Origin: Pholiota molesta
Lineage: Eukaryota > Basidiomycota > Agaricomycetes > Agaricales > Strophariaceae
Direction: 5' to 3'
Length of the DNA stretch: 64,000 bases
Assembly (NCBI GenBank): GCA_014925825.1
Contig: JACGCK010000006.1
Coordinates: forward strand, 806,001 to 870,000
How positions within the stretch are numbered: position 1 is the stretch's first letter; each line of letters starts with the position of its first letter. Positions 1 to 12,324 of the stretch are shown here, piece after piece. The notes under the pieces were generated by a model. It had not been told where the DNA came from. It did not search any database and was given only the letters and a program-made list of their open reading frames with translations. The position numbers were made by a program, and so were the translations under genes.

Positions 1-254
1 TACCCCACTATAGCGCTTTCTGGTGCAAAACACATATTTGTTCCGAATCCTGTGCATCTGCCGCAAATGATATTCCGCGAACGTGATTTCGGGGCGATGG
101 GTCCATATTTGCACATGAGATTGATCATCATTGTGCCACTTCTTCATAATATTGTGCTTCTGTCATGTGCGCGATGGATTTGAGATCGAAGAAACTTGAA
201 TACCTCCCAGACATAACTCTCCACATAGTGCTTGTCTCAGGCATATCGCTCGCT

Positions 255-1863
255 ATGGAACAACAAAATCCCCCGTGGCAACAATCGCAGGCGGCGATTC
301 TACATGTCGACCCAGAACCAGAACCCATTCCTTTTCAACCTGCAAAGATTACAAACAATCTCATACACACACGGACGAATACCTATCATAACATTAACCA
401 GTATACGAAGATTTGCAAGATCGGAGAAGGCAAACATGGACATGTATACCTCTGTCGAGATCCAAATGGAAACGAATCGGTCAGTCTACCGCACTGGATT
501 GTGGTAATCCTCCTTATCTATACAATTGGTATCTGTGTCATAATAGGCTATGAAAAGGATCAAGAAGGACAATCCAAAGGAAAAGAAAATGAGGTCCTTG
601 AGGAGAATTCAGCAGGGTGATGTTCAAGAAAAAGACAATACGTTTCGAAAAGAGATCGAGATTCTCAAGAGCTGTAATCATCCCAATATTGTGAGATTAT
701 TGGAAGCAATAGACGATCCGCATATAGATGTGAAGAAAGTTTACCTATGTGCGTATTTTTTGTTCTTCAGTGAGGACCTGTTACGACTGTTTTCACAATC
801 ATTTACTTCATCGCAGTCCAAGAAAATCTTGCAGGTGGTCCTCTATGGGAAGCTCGTCGTGGAAGCGACTATGGTCCTCATTTGACGTTGTCGCAAATCC
901 GAAGGGTCATGAAGGATCTGATCTTGGGTATAGAATATCGTGCGTCCTGTTTCATTTCCAATGCTACAGATTTGAAAACATCTTCCCAGTTCATCATAAC
1001 GGAATCATTCACCGTGATATAAAGCCTTTCAATATTATTTATACAAAGGATCGCCGAACTGTCAAGCTTATCGACTTCGGAATAGCACACTATATTCCCT
1101 CTACGAGCCTTCCCATATCTTCAAATGAGTCGTCTTCCTCAACTTTAACTTCTCATTCAAAGGGCAAAGAACGCGCGAGACCTGAAGTGCCGTCAATTGA
1201 CGCCTCTCTGTTTCCAACATCCGATCTATTCAAAAGGCTTGGAACCCCAGCTTTTCTTGCGCCGGAAATTGTTTGGTTTCAGGATGATACACCTGCAGAC
1301 CCACTATCACAGTCAGCTATCAATCCCCGTCGACGGATTTTCTCTATGCCTAAGACACGGCCACCCATCACATGTGCTATTGATATCTGGTCTTTGGGAG
1401 TCACATTCTATGGTCTTTTATTTGGCCGCCTTCCCTTCGACGTTCCTGCAGATGCCTTTCAGAACGCGTACAACAGTGAATATACAATCTACAACCTGAT
1501 CTGTACAGCGGATTGGGAAGCAGATAATTATATGAGTGCCGAGAATATCCCTACAGGTGGACGTCATCCAGAGGATCCAAAGCGGGAGGGCACTCAAATT
1601 ATTCACCTCTTGGATCGAATGCTTCAGAAGAACCCTGAGGAACGAATCACTGTGGCCGAAATCAAGGTAGATATGCGCATCGTCCTTGCATAAAACATCT
1701 CACAGAAAATAACATTCAGGCGAACCCTTGGATCCTCAAAGATGTCGCAAATCCTGAAGAGTGGCTGCAGCTTACTTCTCCCGGCGGCGCAACCAGATCA
1801 AGCTCGAATTGGGTAAAGAAAGCTAGTTCGAAGTTCTTAAGGTTCATGCCAGGCTCACGATAG
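255..1863 (+). CDS. Serine/threonine protein kinase, CaMKK/Elm1-Sak1-Tos3 group
   Basis: Protein kinase, probably an upstream activator of AMPK-like kinases (Ssp1/Sak1/Tos3/Elm1 group by resemblance). Five exons join cleanly (introns 480-546, 749-816, 940-989, 1667-1719) into about 456 residues. Visible motifs in order: glycine loop IGEGKHGHVYL, VAIK-type lysine in AMKRIKK, helix C glutamate in FRKEIEILKS, AGGPLWE hinge, HRDIKPFN catalytic loop, LIDFGIAH magnesium loop, GTPAFLAPE activation-segment end, and a C-terminal HPWI-like ANPWILKD. About 80 residues of Ser-rich linker sit between the DFG and APE motifs, so the activation loop is unusually long. The start at 255 gives a compact N-terminus; an in-frame ATG at 165 would add 30 residues of no recognisable character. 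Kinase assignment is sure; the CaMKK subgroup is likely. Confidence 0.88.
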
Positions 1864-2331
1864 ACTCTAGCCTGTTAAACAGATGAATGATTGCTAGCAC
1901 TTCCCAGACGGATTTATGTTTACGATATAGGATCAAGTTTATACCGCTATCAAACCGCTATAAACCCCTAGTTGACCCATAGTAGTTGGCCGAGAGTCGA
2001 GTGAAGTTGATGCAAGGCTGATGGTCAGGATATCCGTTCTTCCGAACATTTATGTAGTATGATTATCTATTTTTACAAAACAAATCAAAAATCAAAGCTA
2101 GATCCTAGCAGTGAGGTATGATAAATTAAATGTCACTGATCATGAACGCGCTTTTGACGCGCTTGGGAGGTAATTAGTATGATCACGTGTGACGCGTATA
2201 GAGTCTCGTGATGCGAGAACGCCATCGAACGTGGAGGTGCTGGCAATCCACTGTCCAGCGATCAAGTTTGGATCAAGTTACAAGTACTCCTCATTCTATC
2301 TCGCATCTTCTCCGCCATCTAGCATCCAACA
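1864..2331. other. Intergenic, kinase to SND1
   Basis: About 470 bases between two head-to-tail genes. It must hold the kinase 3' end and the SND1 promoter. I see no ORF, repeat or RNA gene in it. Confidence 0.5.
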
Positions 2332-5300
2332 ATGTCGATGAAAGCTGTGAGTTTATGAGCGTCGTTCATACCCCAGAGCTGTTCCTCATTCATCCCATAG
2401 ATCGTAAAATGTAAATCCATCGACTTTCAATAACTAATAGTCATTTTGGTCTCACGACATTCTCGAATAGCCGTTATATCCGGGGATTCTCTCATTTTAC
2501 GAGGTCGTCCAGGTCCTCAAGGTCAACCTCCCAAAGAAAGGTGCGCGTCATTCGCCACGGAACATTGTATACGGACATCCGATCAAAGTCTATTCGTCTA
2601 GAGTGCTACATCTTGCCGATATAACTGCTCCTCGCCTTGGTACATCCACTAGAGACGATGAAGTCAGTCCAAATCTACTGTGTTGCCCGAGCACTTCTCT
2701 AAATATTTGACAGCCATGGGCATTCGAATCCCGCGAATTTCTCCGACAACTCGCAGTTGGCAAAGAAATATCGTTCACGTCTATTCATTCTTTACCGAGC
2801 AATGACGATGTCCCTCGCGACCTTGGTAATGCTGAAATTGGAGGCGTAGATCTTACCTCCGAACTTCTGAAGAGTGGTTGGGCCAAACTCAAGGAAATTA
2901 AGCGAGAGCAAACGGATGAAGACAGTAAAAAGAAGGAAATCGAAAGCGAGGCGAAGGCTGCGGGCAAGGGAATTTGGAACCCTCATGGTCCAAAGGTTAC
3001 TTCCTCTGCTAACGTTATATAACGATCGTTAACATGATTTATAGGCTTACGCTGTCAATCACGCAATGCCTGTTGACTCTCAAGCGTTTGTAACCGAGTG
3101 GAAAGGCAAACCCATCGACGGTAAGTATACACATTTTATTTTCTACGTTAGGTGCTGAAGATGACTGTATTAGCTCTTGTTGAACAAGTCCGAGATGGTA
3201 CAACTCTCCGTGTGCGTCTGCTCATGCCGGATGGCGAACATCAAATGGTGAATATCGCCCTTGCTGGCGTACGAAGTGCCCGCGCTTCCTCGAAACAAGG
3301 CGAACCATCTGAGCCTTGGGGTGAAGAAGTAAGATTTCGGAATAATTTCGGCTCTATTCTACTTCATTCATATCTTTCCATAGGCCAAATTCTTCACAGA
3401 ATCTCGTCTCCTCCAACGCCCGGTAAAGGTCCAAATTTTGTCTTTACCAAATTCCACTGCAACACCATTCCAAACTTCTGCCAATGCCGCAGCACCTCCA
3501 CCTGCGAGCATTTACATTGGAACGGGTTGGTTGTTTTTGATTTCAATCATATTTGCTTGTCATGCTAAATATATGTATCAAGTTATTCATCCCGCAGGAA
3601 ATGTCGCAGAGCACTTGGTTGCATCCGGTCTCGCTCGCGTTGTTGATTGGCATGCTGGTATGTTGGCAAGCAATGGTGGCATGGAGCGTCTTCGAACCGC
3701 AGAAAAGTCTGCAAAAGAAAGGCGCCTCTGTTTGTACGCCAACATTCAAACTACGGCCTCCATTGGAAAATCGAACGGAACCTCATCCACTGGCCACACT
3801 CAGACATTTGACGCGACAGTGGTGCGGGCCTGGAGCGGAGATCAAGTGTCTGTCGTTGAAAAGGATACCAACAAGGAGCGCCGCCTGCAATTGAGTTCTA
3901 CTCGTGGCCCCAAGTAGGATCCAACTTTTTTTATGCCTCTCCCCTTCTGATGGTATGACAGGCTTTCGGATCCACGACAGGCCTTTTACGCTCAGGAAGC
4001 CAGGGAATTCCTCCGAAAGAAGCTAATCGGCAAACACGTTAAAGTCTCTATCGATTTCATTCGACCTCGAGAGGGTGAATTTGAAGAACGAGAGTGTGCT
4101 ACCATCCGTTATGGTGGTCACAGCGCGTAAGTGTAATGTATTTTCTATTATTTTATCTAATTTTCGATTTACAGTAACATCGCTGAACAACTCATTGAGA
4201 AGGGTCTTGCCAGTGTTGTTCGCCATAAGCGTGACGACGAAGACCGTTCTCCAGATTATGACAAGCTAATGGCTGCCGAGCAAATGTCAATAAACCTTAG
4301 TGCTTTGTTTTATGAGTTGTATTGAAGTTGCACTTTTCCAGCGCTCTGACTGAACTACGTGGAATCCACTCTGGAAAAGAAATTCCAGCACCCAAACAGC
4401 CTCTAAATATCTCAGAGGTTCGAATTCTTATCCCTCAATCATCTAAATACCTCTAACAATATTGCAGACAAGCAGTCGTGCCACACAATTCCTGAATGGC
4501 TTCAAACGACTGGGTAGGATTCCCGCTATCGTGGAGTACGTCGCAGCAGGATCCCGATTCAAGTGTGTTGATTGTTTTTGGGTCTTTGTCAAGTTGTATA
4601 CTGAATTCTCCACAGAATTTTTCTTCCCAAGGACAATCAAACGCTTACCTTGGTTCTCGCGGGTCCGTATATCAATAAAAATACGTTAGCCCAGATTATA
4701 ACAAATTGTAATAGGAATTCGTGCACCAAGAACCGCTCGCGGCCCTTCTGATAAGGGTGAACCTTACGGAATCGAAGCTTCTGAATTTGCCACACACAGA
4801 TATATGCAGCGCGATGTCGAATTTGAAGTCGACAGTGTTGACAAATCTGGAGGCTTCATCGGATCGCTCTACTTCAACAAGACTGAAAATGTTGCTCTTA
4901 GCTTGGTCAAGGAAGGCCTAGCAACCATCCACTCCTTCTCTGCAGAGGGTCTTTCCTGGGCACGACAACTATATGATGCTGAGGTATGCCGGACTACTTG
5001 ACTCTAGGTATGATATCTGGCTTACAATGTGCTTTAGGAAGAGGCCAAGAAAGCCAGACGTAATGTCCGTAATTATCTTTACCTTTGAATTTCTTTCATT
5101 GACCAAGTTTCTAATCCTAAGATCTGGAGTTCTTATGACGAGGAAGCTATCAAGGCCGCTGAAGCGGCAGCTGAAGACGACAATGAGACAGGGCCTCTAA
5201 AGTCCGAATATCTCGATGTCATCGTCAGTGATGTCAGAACCAAAAATGGATTTGCATTCTCTGTTCAAATCCTTAACACAGAAGGTATGAAGCTGAGTAT

Positions 5301-6027
5301 ACGATGGGAATACGCAAGTCTAATATTCCTTACAAGGCATTGCCTCTCTGGAGAAACTCATGGCAGAGTTCTCAATACACCACCGTACTCCAATCACCTC
5401 ACCCCCAGGATTCGTTCCCAAAGGTGGAGATCTCGTCTCAGCCAAGTTCTCGGACGGTGCCTGGTATAGGGCTAAAATCCGTAGAGCCTCTCCTATCAAG
5501 AAAGAAGCAGAGGTTACTTTCATCGACTACGGCAACCAAGACACAATATCCTTCTCAAATATTCGTCCTCTGGATCCTAAATTCCGATCATTACCTGGAC
5601 AAGCCCATGATGCTCGTCTGAGGTTCGTGTTTGCCCCTTCTTATCAGTAAACAAATCAAAATGAACGGATTATCTTTGCAGTTTCGTCAAACTTGCTGGC
5701 CCCGAAAGTGACTATCATGAGGAAGCCATCGACCGCTTTCGCTCAATTGCCGAAGGTCGCAAGTTGGTCGCTAACGTCGATCATAGAGAAGGACCTCTCC
5801 TGCACCTACGTCTCATAGATCCTACAAACCCCATCGTCACTCAGGACCCTCAGGCTTGCATCAATGCAGACCTTGTTAGTGAGGGTCTAGCCTCGATCGA
5901 CCGGAAGGGTTGCAAATATCTTGCGTCATATCCTCAAGTTTATAAGAAACTACAGGCCTCGATTGCTGAGGCTAAGAGGGATCGTGCTGGGATGTTCGAA
6001 TTTGGTGACGTTGAAGAAGACGAGTGA
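2332..6027 (+). CDS. SND1: Tudor staphylococcal nuclease (Tudor-SN, SND1/p100)
   Basis: RNA-binding multi-domain protein of four staphylococcal-nuclease folds followed by a Tudor/SN domain, acting in RNA processing, stability and stress granules. About a dozen short introns; the spliced frame is continuous. SN repeats begin at [16 protein letters not shown] (joined over three exons), [32 protein letters not shown] and [17 protein letters not shown]. The Tudor core [16 protein letters not shown] with [12 protein letters not shown] lies at about 5425-5560, and the acidic end is FGDVEEDE. The first coding exon is only 15 nt (MSMKA, 2332-2346) and the second is a 10-nt microexon (2401-2410); without it the N-terminal SN repeat cannot be read in frame. 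The next gene converges on this one, with about 80 bases between stop codons. Family assignment is secure. Confidence 0.95.
2401..2410 (+). other. 10-nt microexon of SND1
   Basis: ATCGTAAAAT is flanked by an acceptor (CCATAG, intron 2347-2400) and a donor (GTAAAT, intron 2411-2470). Splicing MSMKA to this exon and to 2471 gives [17 protein letters not shown], the expected start of the first SN repeat. Skipping it puts the downstream exon in the wrong frame. Confidence 0.8.
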
Positions 6028-6107
6028 TCAATTAATGTTTAACTAGTCGTAGTCACCCAAAATATATTTCTTGTGTATATGTAAAGTACTCAAGAAAAAG
6101 TTGATGA

Positions 6108-9100
6108 TCAACTAGTTTGGACTTGGAATACTTCAAAGTTGGCCTCGTTGAATTCCTGACTCGCGAGAGTCTCCCAAATCTTGACTGGATTATTCACACT
6201 GAAAAAATTGAAGGTTCATTAGCTCTTGACCATCGGTGGAATGAATGTCACCTTACATTTCCACAGTCAAGGGAAAATTAATATCAGCAGGATGGCCCTG
6301 CCATTCTGTTGATAGTCCATAGGTCAAATAAAATTGGGCAGAAAAAGAGAAATAATATACCTTCTGGTGACTCGGGATCATCAATACCAAAGCCAAGTCT
6401 CCAAGTTATTCCTTGCACACTATTGGTTAGGCTGGAATGCATCAGTACAGTGTTGTTCTTGAGGTTTAGCAATAGCTGTTTACTCACAAATCCGGTGGTG
6501 CCAAGGTATGATTTTTCAGTTTTGCTGTCTACAATCAAACATAGATTGAAGCAAATTAATGAGATTCAAAATCTATTGCGTTTACCTTCAGCTCTGTGTC
6601 CATGAAGGAGAAGGAGGTAGATTGGCCACCAACGGTTCCACAATATTCCTGTGGAGAATCATTGCTACCTCCAGTTACAACAGTTCTAACACCTTCCAAT
6701 TTAGACATAGTAATCTATATCCCGAAAAGAAATACTTTAGTAAGAACGCCCTGTAATCGACGGAAACTCACACTAAACAAAGAGCAAGAGCTTGCGCATC
6801 TGAAAACGAAGGACATTCACTTGATGAAAGTGATGTCAATGACGGAAATGGAAGTTCACCTTCCGTTCGAGACGATCAATACATTTTCTGGCGCAAAGAG
6901 TGCATGGCTAGGTGGATCCCACTGGAATGGCTGGCATTCCTGACCAAGCCTGCATATGTCCCTTCATCATTGTGAATGCTCACGCACACGCGGATCCGCA
7001 CTTACCTTTGGCTGAAAGAGTCCTCGTGCTCATTAATAACGACATCAATAGGGTTAAGCCAGTCGGAAGATGGAGGGAATGGGTGGTGCGTAGCATTCGT
7101 CCACTGAATGGGATTGTATGAGAGCACTTCGTCAGGATCCCCACCAGCTGCTATGGCCTTGACAATCAAACGAGCGAGCGGACCAGCGCGCGTCATCGAG
7201 TCCAGCCCTGCCTGAGGCTCTGTAGATTGTTTTGGGCCTATGATCTACAGAGATAAGGCTTGAAATTAATTTTTGGCCCTTTTCGCGAATACAGAAAACT
7301 CGGGCATACGATGCGATGAAGCCACTGGACATCAATGTATCAGAGATGAAGATCTTCCCGAAAGGGTTGTCTTCACTTACATGAGCAATACATATGTAAC
7401 CTTCAGCCCCTCAAGATGTTAGAATCTTCCCTGTCGTTGCACATGATAAAAGTTTCTTTACCTCCTCCATTATTCGTCTTAGCAGATTCAAATGAGTCAA
7501 AAGTGAAAACAGAGAAAAACAGATAATAAATGGGGTACCCACCACATCAACAATCAAATTCCTTGCGCCAGCGGCCTTGAGCCCTTCCAGTCCCGTCAAT
7601 AGGCTTATTCCGAAGGCCGTAAAGTTTTTGGCGGAGAAGCTCCCAAGAGCCAAAACACCGGTGTTATTACCATTTAACATGTAAAACTGGGCAACGCTGT
7701 AACTTTGATTTAATGCAGACAGCGCTGGCTGGAGATATTCTGGAAGATCGATATCTGTAAGGGGTAAGGCATCGACGATGACGTTCACAGGCTGCCTCTT
7801 GCTATCTTCGGGGCTGACTGAGGGTTGCTGCTGGAAGTGCGCTATTGGTGGCGGGGATTCGTAGTATTCCTGGACGCCGATACCGTATAGGTCGACGCCA
7901 TTGGTCTTATTCGTGGCTACACAATTTTGCTCGCGATATGATGCCAAGTCTGTGAAGTTCTTCGAAGCGTTTCCAAACCTTGAACGATAGGGAAGCTGAT
8001 AAACAAAAAGTAAGCTAAGAACACGATAAACAAATCATGAAAGCAAAAACAGCACCAACCGTGAAGGTGTCAGTGACTGAGCTATTCATTCGTTGTACCG
8101 TAAGCTCCACGGAGTCGATGAGAGGATGAGCTTGCAGTGCAAAATTTCCCATCGAGTATTGCCAGCCATCAGCACCGCGAATATAACTTGCAAAGAACCT
8201 GTGCATAGTATATTAGCCTTGAGCGAAGATTTATCGAGTCACAACTCGAATTACTCACGAGTTCTGCCGAGTAGCAAAAGACTGGTAACCGCCTGTTATA
8301 GCTGCATTTTTATTTACAGCAACAAAAGGTTCTTCTCCATTGATTAGAAGTACTTTTGCTCCAGATAGCTGAGACAGGAGTTAAGCATTGGAGAGGCATT
8401 GTCCGAGTCAGCTACATGACAATAAAATATAACGTACCTCTCGAGCTTCCCCTTCAATGCACCAGGAAGTCCTTGCTGCCAAAAGTCAATCTCGTTCTTG
8501 AATTCATTCGAGGCGACTTTGAATGCTTCAGGCGCAATGTATACGTCCTGAGATTCGTCAGGTGCCGTTAGAAGGACCAAAGGTAAGGGTAAATAGGTGA
8601 CATATAATGCTTAGTTGAGTCAAAGTCAGCGTCTGATCCATCTCGAGCTAATAATACAACTCCGGCGATTGAGCTGAAGGCGCACTCACAATCATAACAG
8701 TAGTTGTACACGCCACAGTGGCCGTCATTGACGCGCTTGAACGAACGATAGATGTCAAGGTGGAAGTCAAACTCCGAGGGGTATTCTTGCTGGCTTATCC
8801 GAGCCAAGTCTGCGTGAAGATCCTCATGGACATCATTGTCGTATGGTGGCTCAGCCTGGATCTGGTAGTTGACTGAAGTGTGGAAAGCTAAGGTCTTATT
8901 GACGACCTCGATGATCTAACAAATAAAATACAAAGAATGCAGAGAACATAAGCCTTATGAGGTGTTGTTCGATATCGTAGTATCCGTGAATTAGAGGCTC
9001 ACATTGGCCTTAATTATGGGGTCGAGAGGGAAGGAAGTCAAACATGCGCGCGCTTCCTTTGGTAGGACCCAAAGTTTTCCAGCAACGGCCGCACAAGGAT

Positions 9101-9176
9101 CTGGCAGGGGAATAGTATGAGCTTCCGCGACGATAGCCCAGGAGGCTAGCCATCCCCACACAAAACGCGATATCAT
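6108..9176 (-). CDS. Secreted peptidase S41 family protein (CPAF-like)
   Basis: Serine peptidase of the S41 (tail-specific/CPAF-like) family found widely in filamentous fungi; substrate unknown. The start at 9176 opens with a signal peptide (MISRFVWGWLASWAIVAEA) and then DPCAAVAGKLW, as usual for the family. Many short introns. Conserved blocks in order: HLDIYRSFKRVNDGHCGVYN, YSMGNFALQAHPLIDSVELT, NLIVDVTNNGGGYICIAHW, TRAGPLARLIVKAI, EDSFSQR, NVLIVSNGRCASSCSLFS (likely catalytic Ser, joined across an intron near 6750-6870), CGTVGGQS, SVQGITWRLGFGID, and the end NNPVKIWETLASQ. I saw no frame break. It shares a 141-bp divergent promoter with the HAD gene at 9318. Physiological role not inferable. 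Confidence 0.85.
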
Positions 9177-9317
9177 GGTGGAAGTTCAAATTCGAGGGAC
9201 AGAAAGCTGTCAACATTCTGAACTCCCCGGTAGCGCGGGCCGATAATACAAACGCGTTGCCTCAAGCTTGCCTTCAGCGCATCATCTCCCTGTCGACGAT
9301 ATACAACAGAAATAGAA

Positions 9318-10428
9318 ATGCTTCCAATACGGCTCGTAACATTCGACGCGCTACATACGATAATAACCCTCGCTTTCCCATCTACGCCCAGTATTCGCAG
9401 GTCTTCGCGCCTTATCTCGGCGTCCTTCCTCCAGACTCTATCAAACACTCTTTCAAAGTGGGTGAGCTTATCCCCGAATCTGTCATCTAGCTCGCAGGAT
9501 AACCCTGCGGCGTATGATAGCCTTGAAAGCCGTTCAAAAGAACATCCCTCTTATAACAAAGGTGCAGAGAACTGGTGGAGTGATGTCATTCAGCGAACCG
9601 CCCTAGGAGCCGGAGGAGATGAACAAGGTGTGTTTCCGTGCTAAGACACCTTTCGTTTAGCAATGGTCATTCAATATGAGATACAGCAATTGATGACCAT
9701 CTACCGGATATCGTCAATCAGCTTATGACGCGTTTCAGTTCAAGAGAAGGCTACAAGGCCTTCAATGATGCTATCCCTACAAGTCAGTTCTTCGCGGCTA
9801 CTCGGTCCATTTGGCCGTCTACGTTGTCGTAGCTATTGGGTAGCTGACACAAAATGCCTCCAGTTCGCCGCTTGGATCAGCAACTGGCCATAAGGACAGC
9901 TGTGATCAGCAATGGCGATGGCCGAATACGTAAGTTCAACTGCGTCCACTTACGGGGATTGCGGACTATGAGCACTGGCAACAAATCTGTATAACGATTT
10001 ATTGATTATTCTAGGAAGTGTATTGAAAGACTTGGGTTTTCCGGATACGCTCTGGCCCATTGTCCTGAGTGAAGAAGAGGGTATCGAAAAACCTTCCCCG
10101 GGAATTTTTATGAAAGCTTTAGAATTTGTAAATCAGGAGGAAGCTCTCAAACATGATCCTATTCGACCGCAAGAATGTCTACACATAGGAGATGAATTAG
10201 TTTGGTCAGTTTTGGTACTTTATCTCACCCATAAACAAAATACTAAATGAGGTTCATGGTGGCAGTGATTATACTGGTGCTACTAGATCCAGGCTGAATG
10301 CATTGTTGTTGAGACGAGAGGGTCCTGAAGGAGAGCATGAGCATAAAGAAGCAGACGAGAGGCTGGGTGGTGTTGAGGTTATTCAAGGATTAGATGAAGT
10401 GATCTCCTGGGTGCAAGGAAATAAATGA
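9318..10428 (+). CDS. HAD-superfamily hydrolase, HDHD3-like (with apparent frameshifts)
   Basis: Haloacid-dehalogenase-type phosphohydrolase. Motif I is LVTFDALHT, motif II AVISNGDGRI, motif III GIEKPSPGIF (Lys), motif IV CLHIGDELVCDYTGA (joined over a donor GTCAGT near 10205). Length about 290 residues, normal for the family. The reading frame changes at the CCC run 9367-9369: the family-like stretch PRFPIYAQYSQVFAPYLG is in another frame from MLPIRLVTFDALHT. One extra C would join them. A second change sits at 9536-9540 (AAAAG) unless a 40-nt intron is used instead. Frame 1 is open across the region by chance, so a gene finder may predict a wrong N-terminus. The last codons and 3' flank are duplicated at 12325-12430. 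Confidence 0.75.
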
Positions 10429-10506
10429 ATCAAAGTCTTTGTTAATGTACATCTAGCTGGTAAGATGGAAGATCTGGAATGGGTGGCGGAGGGCGGAGGA
10501 AGTGTC
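10399..10506. repeat. Direct repeat A, left copy (HAD 3' end and flank)
   Basis: This stretch (last ten HAD codons, stop and about 78 bases beyond) aligns with 12325-12430 in the same orientation, at roughly 75 percent identity by eye. Anchors shared by both: TCTCCTG.GTGCAAGGAAA.AAATGAA, AGCTGG, and GACGGAGGG/GGCGGAGGG. The two copies enclose the block with the VPS34 fragment. Confidence 0.7.
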
Positions 10507-10780
10507 TTCGGTGGTCCAAACAAACCTTCATGTAGAAAAAGAGAATCTGATGCCAGATATTCTTGGTCATGAATGCGTGATTATGATTCGAATGCGGGCC
10601 AGTATACGATGAAAAGAATCTAATATACGTACGCAAAAAGCTTGCCTCCGACCTGCTTTTGACAAGCCTCCTCGTAATCGAGGATGCCGAAGGAAGTGGT
10701 CTATGACAAAGAAAGTGATTAGGAGGCTGTAGATTAGCGCGGCAATCGTAGTTATACTTCGAGAGGTCCAAACGCTGCAT
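10442..10780 (-). other. Doubtful 112-codon ORF convergent with the HAD gene
   Basis: An uninterrupted minus-strand frame starts MQRLDLSKYNYDC and ends PPPPIPDLPSYQLDVH. An alternative spliced reading of the same strand gives FGPLE, then TTSFGILDYEEACQKQVGG. I recognise neither. The C-terminal region overlaps direct repeat A, and the degenerate copy at 12325-12430 keeps a similar minus-strand ending (PPSPVLDRLFYPANVY, then stop). That is weak support for coding. It may equally be 3' sequence of the inserted block. Confidence 0.2.
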
Positions 10781-11039
10781 AGACGTGTCAGCGATATAGA
10801 AAGATGGGCTGAGCGCTTGGAGAAGTGAGTTCTATATGGTAAGTTAGCCAAAGACAGTAACACAAAGGCGAGGTAACATAGGGAATCGCGTCGAGCGAGT
10901 CCTTGGCTGCATGCCCAGACTCAGGATGTGATACGTGCACGATGAACCCGCGCGGCGCCCTATGATGAAAGTCAGGAGCGATGTACCAACATCAGGAACA
11001 CTGCTCTCACCTTCCAGGAAGAGCCAACTGGCGTTCGAG

Positions 11040-12240
11040 AGGGGTAGACTGACTCACACTTGCGTTGTACCCGTCGCCAAAACGTCATATGGCTAAGCTT
11101 CAGATCGAGATTTTCTTTCCGTAAGAGCTGAACCATAAGGGTGAACATTTGGATGACGAGTTGGTCCTGCCGCATATCGTCCCCATCTTAAAGATAATGG
11201 GGTACTCGGTGCCATTAGAGCATCGGAAGTATAAGAGAAGAGGGTACATGTTAGATTTGAAGACGGACGATTTCTCGGCGATTATCCCCGTTATTTCGAC
11301 TTTCGCATTTAGAGGGAGAGGCAAAGGATCCACTGATGAGAGGTTATTCTTGGGATCGGATATAATAGCTCGAAGTTTCTCGATTTTCTTTGGTCGTGGG
11401 TCCTTCGAGGTTCGTAGTTCTTTTGCGCGCTTGGCAAGCGTATTGATCATGGTCCTTGTCGACGCATAGTTTCTCGTCGCTCAGAACCGCTCTCGACCTA
11501 AATGACATCTAGAAGGGAGTGATTAAAAAAGAGAATATCGCCCTACATCAAATTTTTCATATGTAACGCCATATTTCATGATTATCTTCAATGCACTTCC
11601 ACATGAGATACAATATAATGGATTGCCGAGGATGGGATTAATCGCAACGCCCCGAGCGATGAGAAAGTCGGAAAGGCCACTGTCATCTTATGAAATTGCA
11701 GTTAGCGTTGCTCTAGAGGATCTTTGTTCCACCGCCGCACTCTCAAATTAAAAGCTTGGACAAGTTGCAATAAATACAATAGTAATTCCTAAAACCTTAT
11801 AAGCATGCGCGTTCAAAAAAATTAATGCAAAGGGACTCACGTCATCGTCAGCTCTACTGAGCTGCTTTACAGAAAAAGCCCGTACTCGCGAATCGACTGT
11901 ACCAGAACCAAGGAGTTCCAGAGCATCATCGTGTCGATTTCTGTCCACAAGGGTAGCAGTTCAGTTCTTCCACAGCTTGGTAGAACCTGAACTTCCAAAT
12001 CAGGTCTTTCTCTTCCGATGTCAGAGGTTGGCTGGGAGAATAGCTGAGAATGACCTGTGACTCTGTTGTTAGACTGTCGAGGTGACGCGAAAGGTATAAT
12101 AAGCTCACTCCTAGCTCATCTCTGATCTTTGCATTAGGCTTGAGTTCTCGGTCATAAGGGCTGCTACGATGGCTTCGAACGAGACGACGGTGTTTATCCT
12201 CAACAGGATTCTCATGGGCAATGCCGCTCCCAACAACGCG
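11040..12240 (-). pseudogene. Fragment of VPS34-type phosphatidylinositol 3-kinase
   Basis: Pieces of a class III PI3-kinase appear in correct order on the minus strand: HENPVEDKHRRLVRSHRSS and LKPNAKIRDEL (about 12120-12240), LTSEEKDLIWKFRF (about 11985-12030), DDALELLGSGTVDSRVRAF (11850-11925), LSDFLIARGVAINPILGNP (about 11620-11680), DPKNNLSSVDPLPLP and VFKSNMYPL (about 11220-11350), then [13 protein letters not shown] and [12 protein letters not shown] (about 11090-11175). The C2 domain upstream and the catalytic and activation loops downstream are absent, and the stretch between the helical pieces is eroded. Intron-like gaps are kept (for example after IRDEL), so it arose as a DNA copy, not through mRNA. 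It cannot make an active kinase. Confidence 0.8.
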
Positions 12241-12324
12241 CAAGGCGCATCCATCCTTCCTATTGAGAAAGAATCTTACGCAATGCACCACACAAGAAGC
12301 CTCATCACGGTAGAAGGCGAGCAA

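Noticed and set aside
4418..4435. Possible tRNA B-box (GGTTCGAATTC)
   Set aside because: No matching A-box or cloverleaf; it lies at a splice donor inside SND1.
9257..9490. Alternative HAD gene start at 9257 in the second frame
   Set aside because: That frame lacks the HAD motif I (FDALHT), which is encoded from 9318 in the other frame; a base loss explains the split better.
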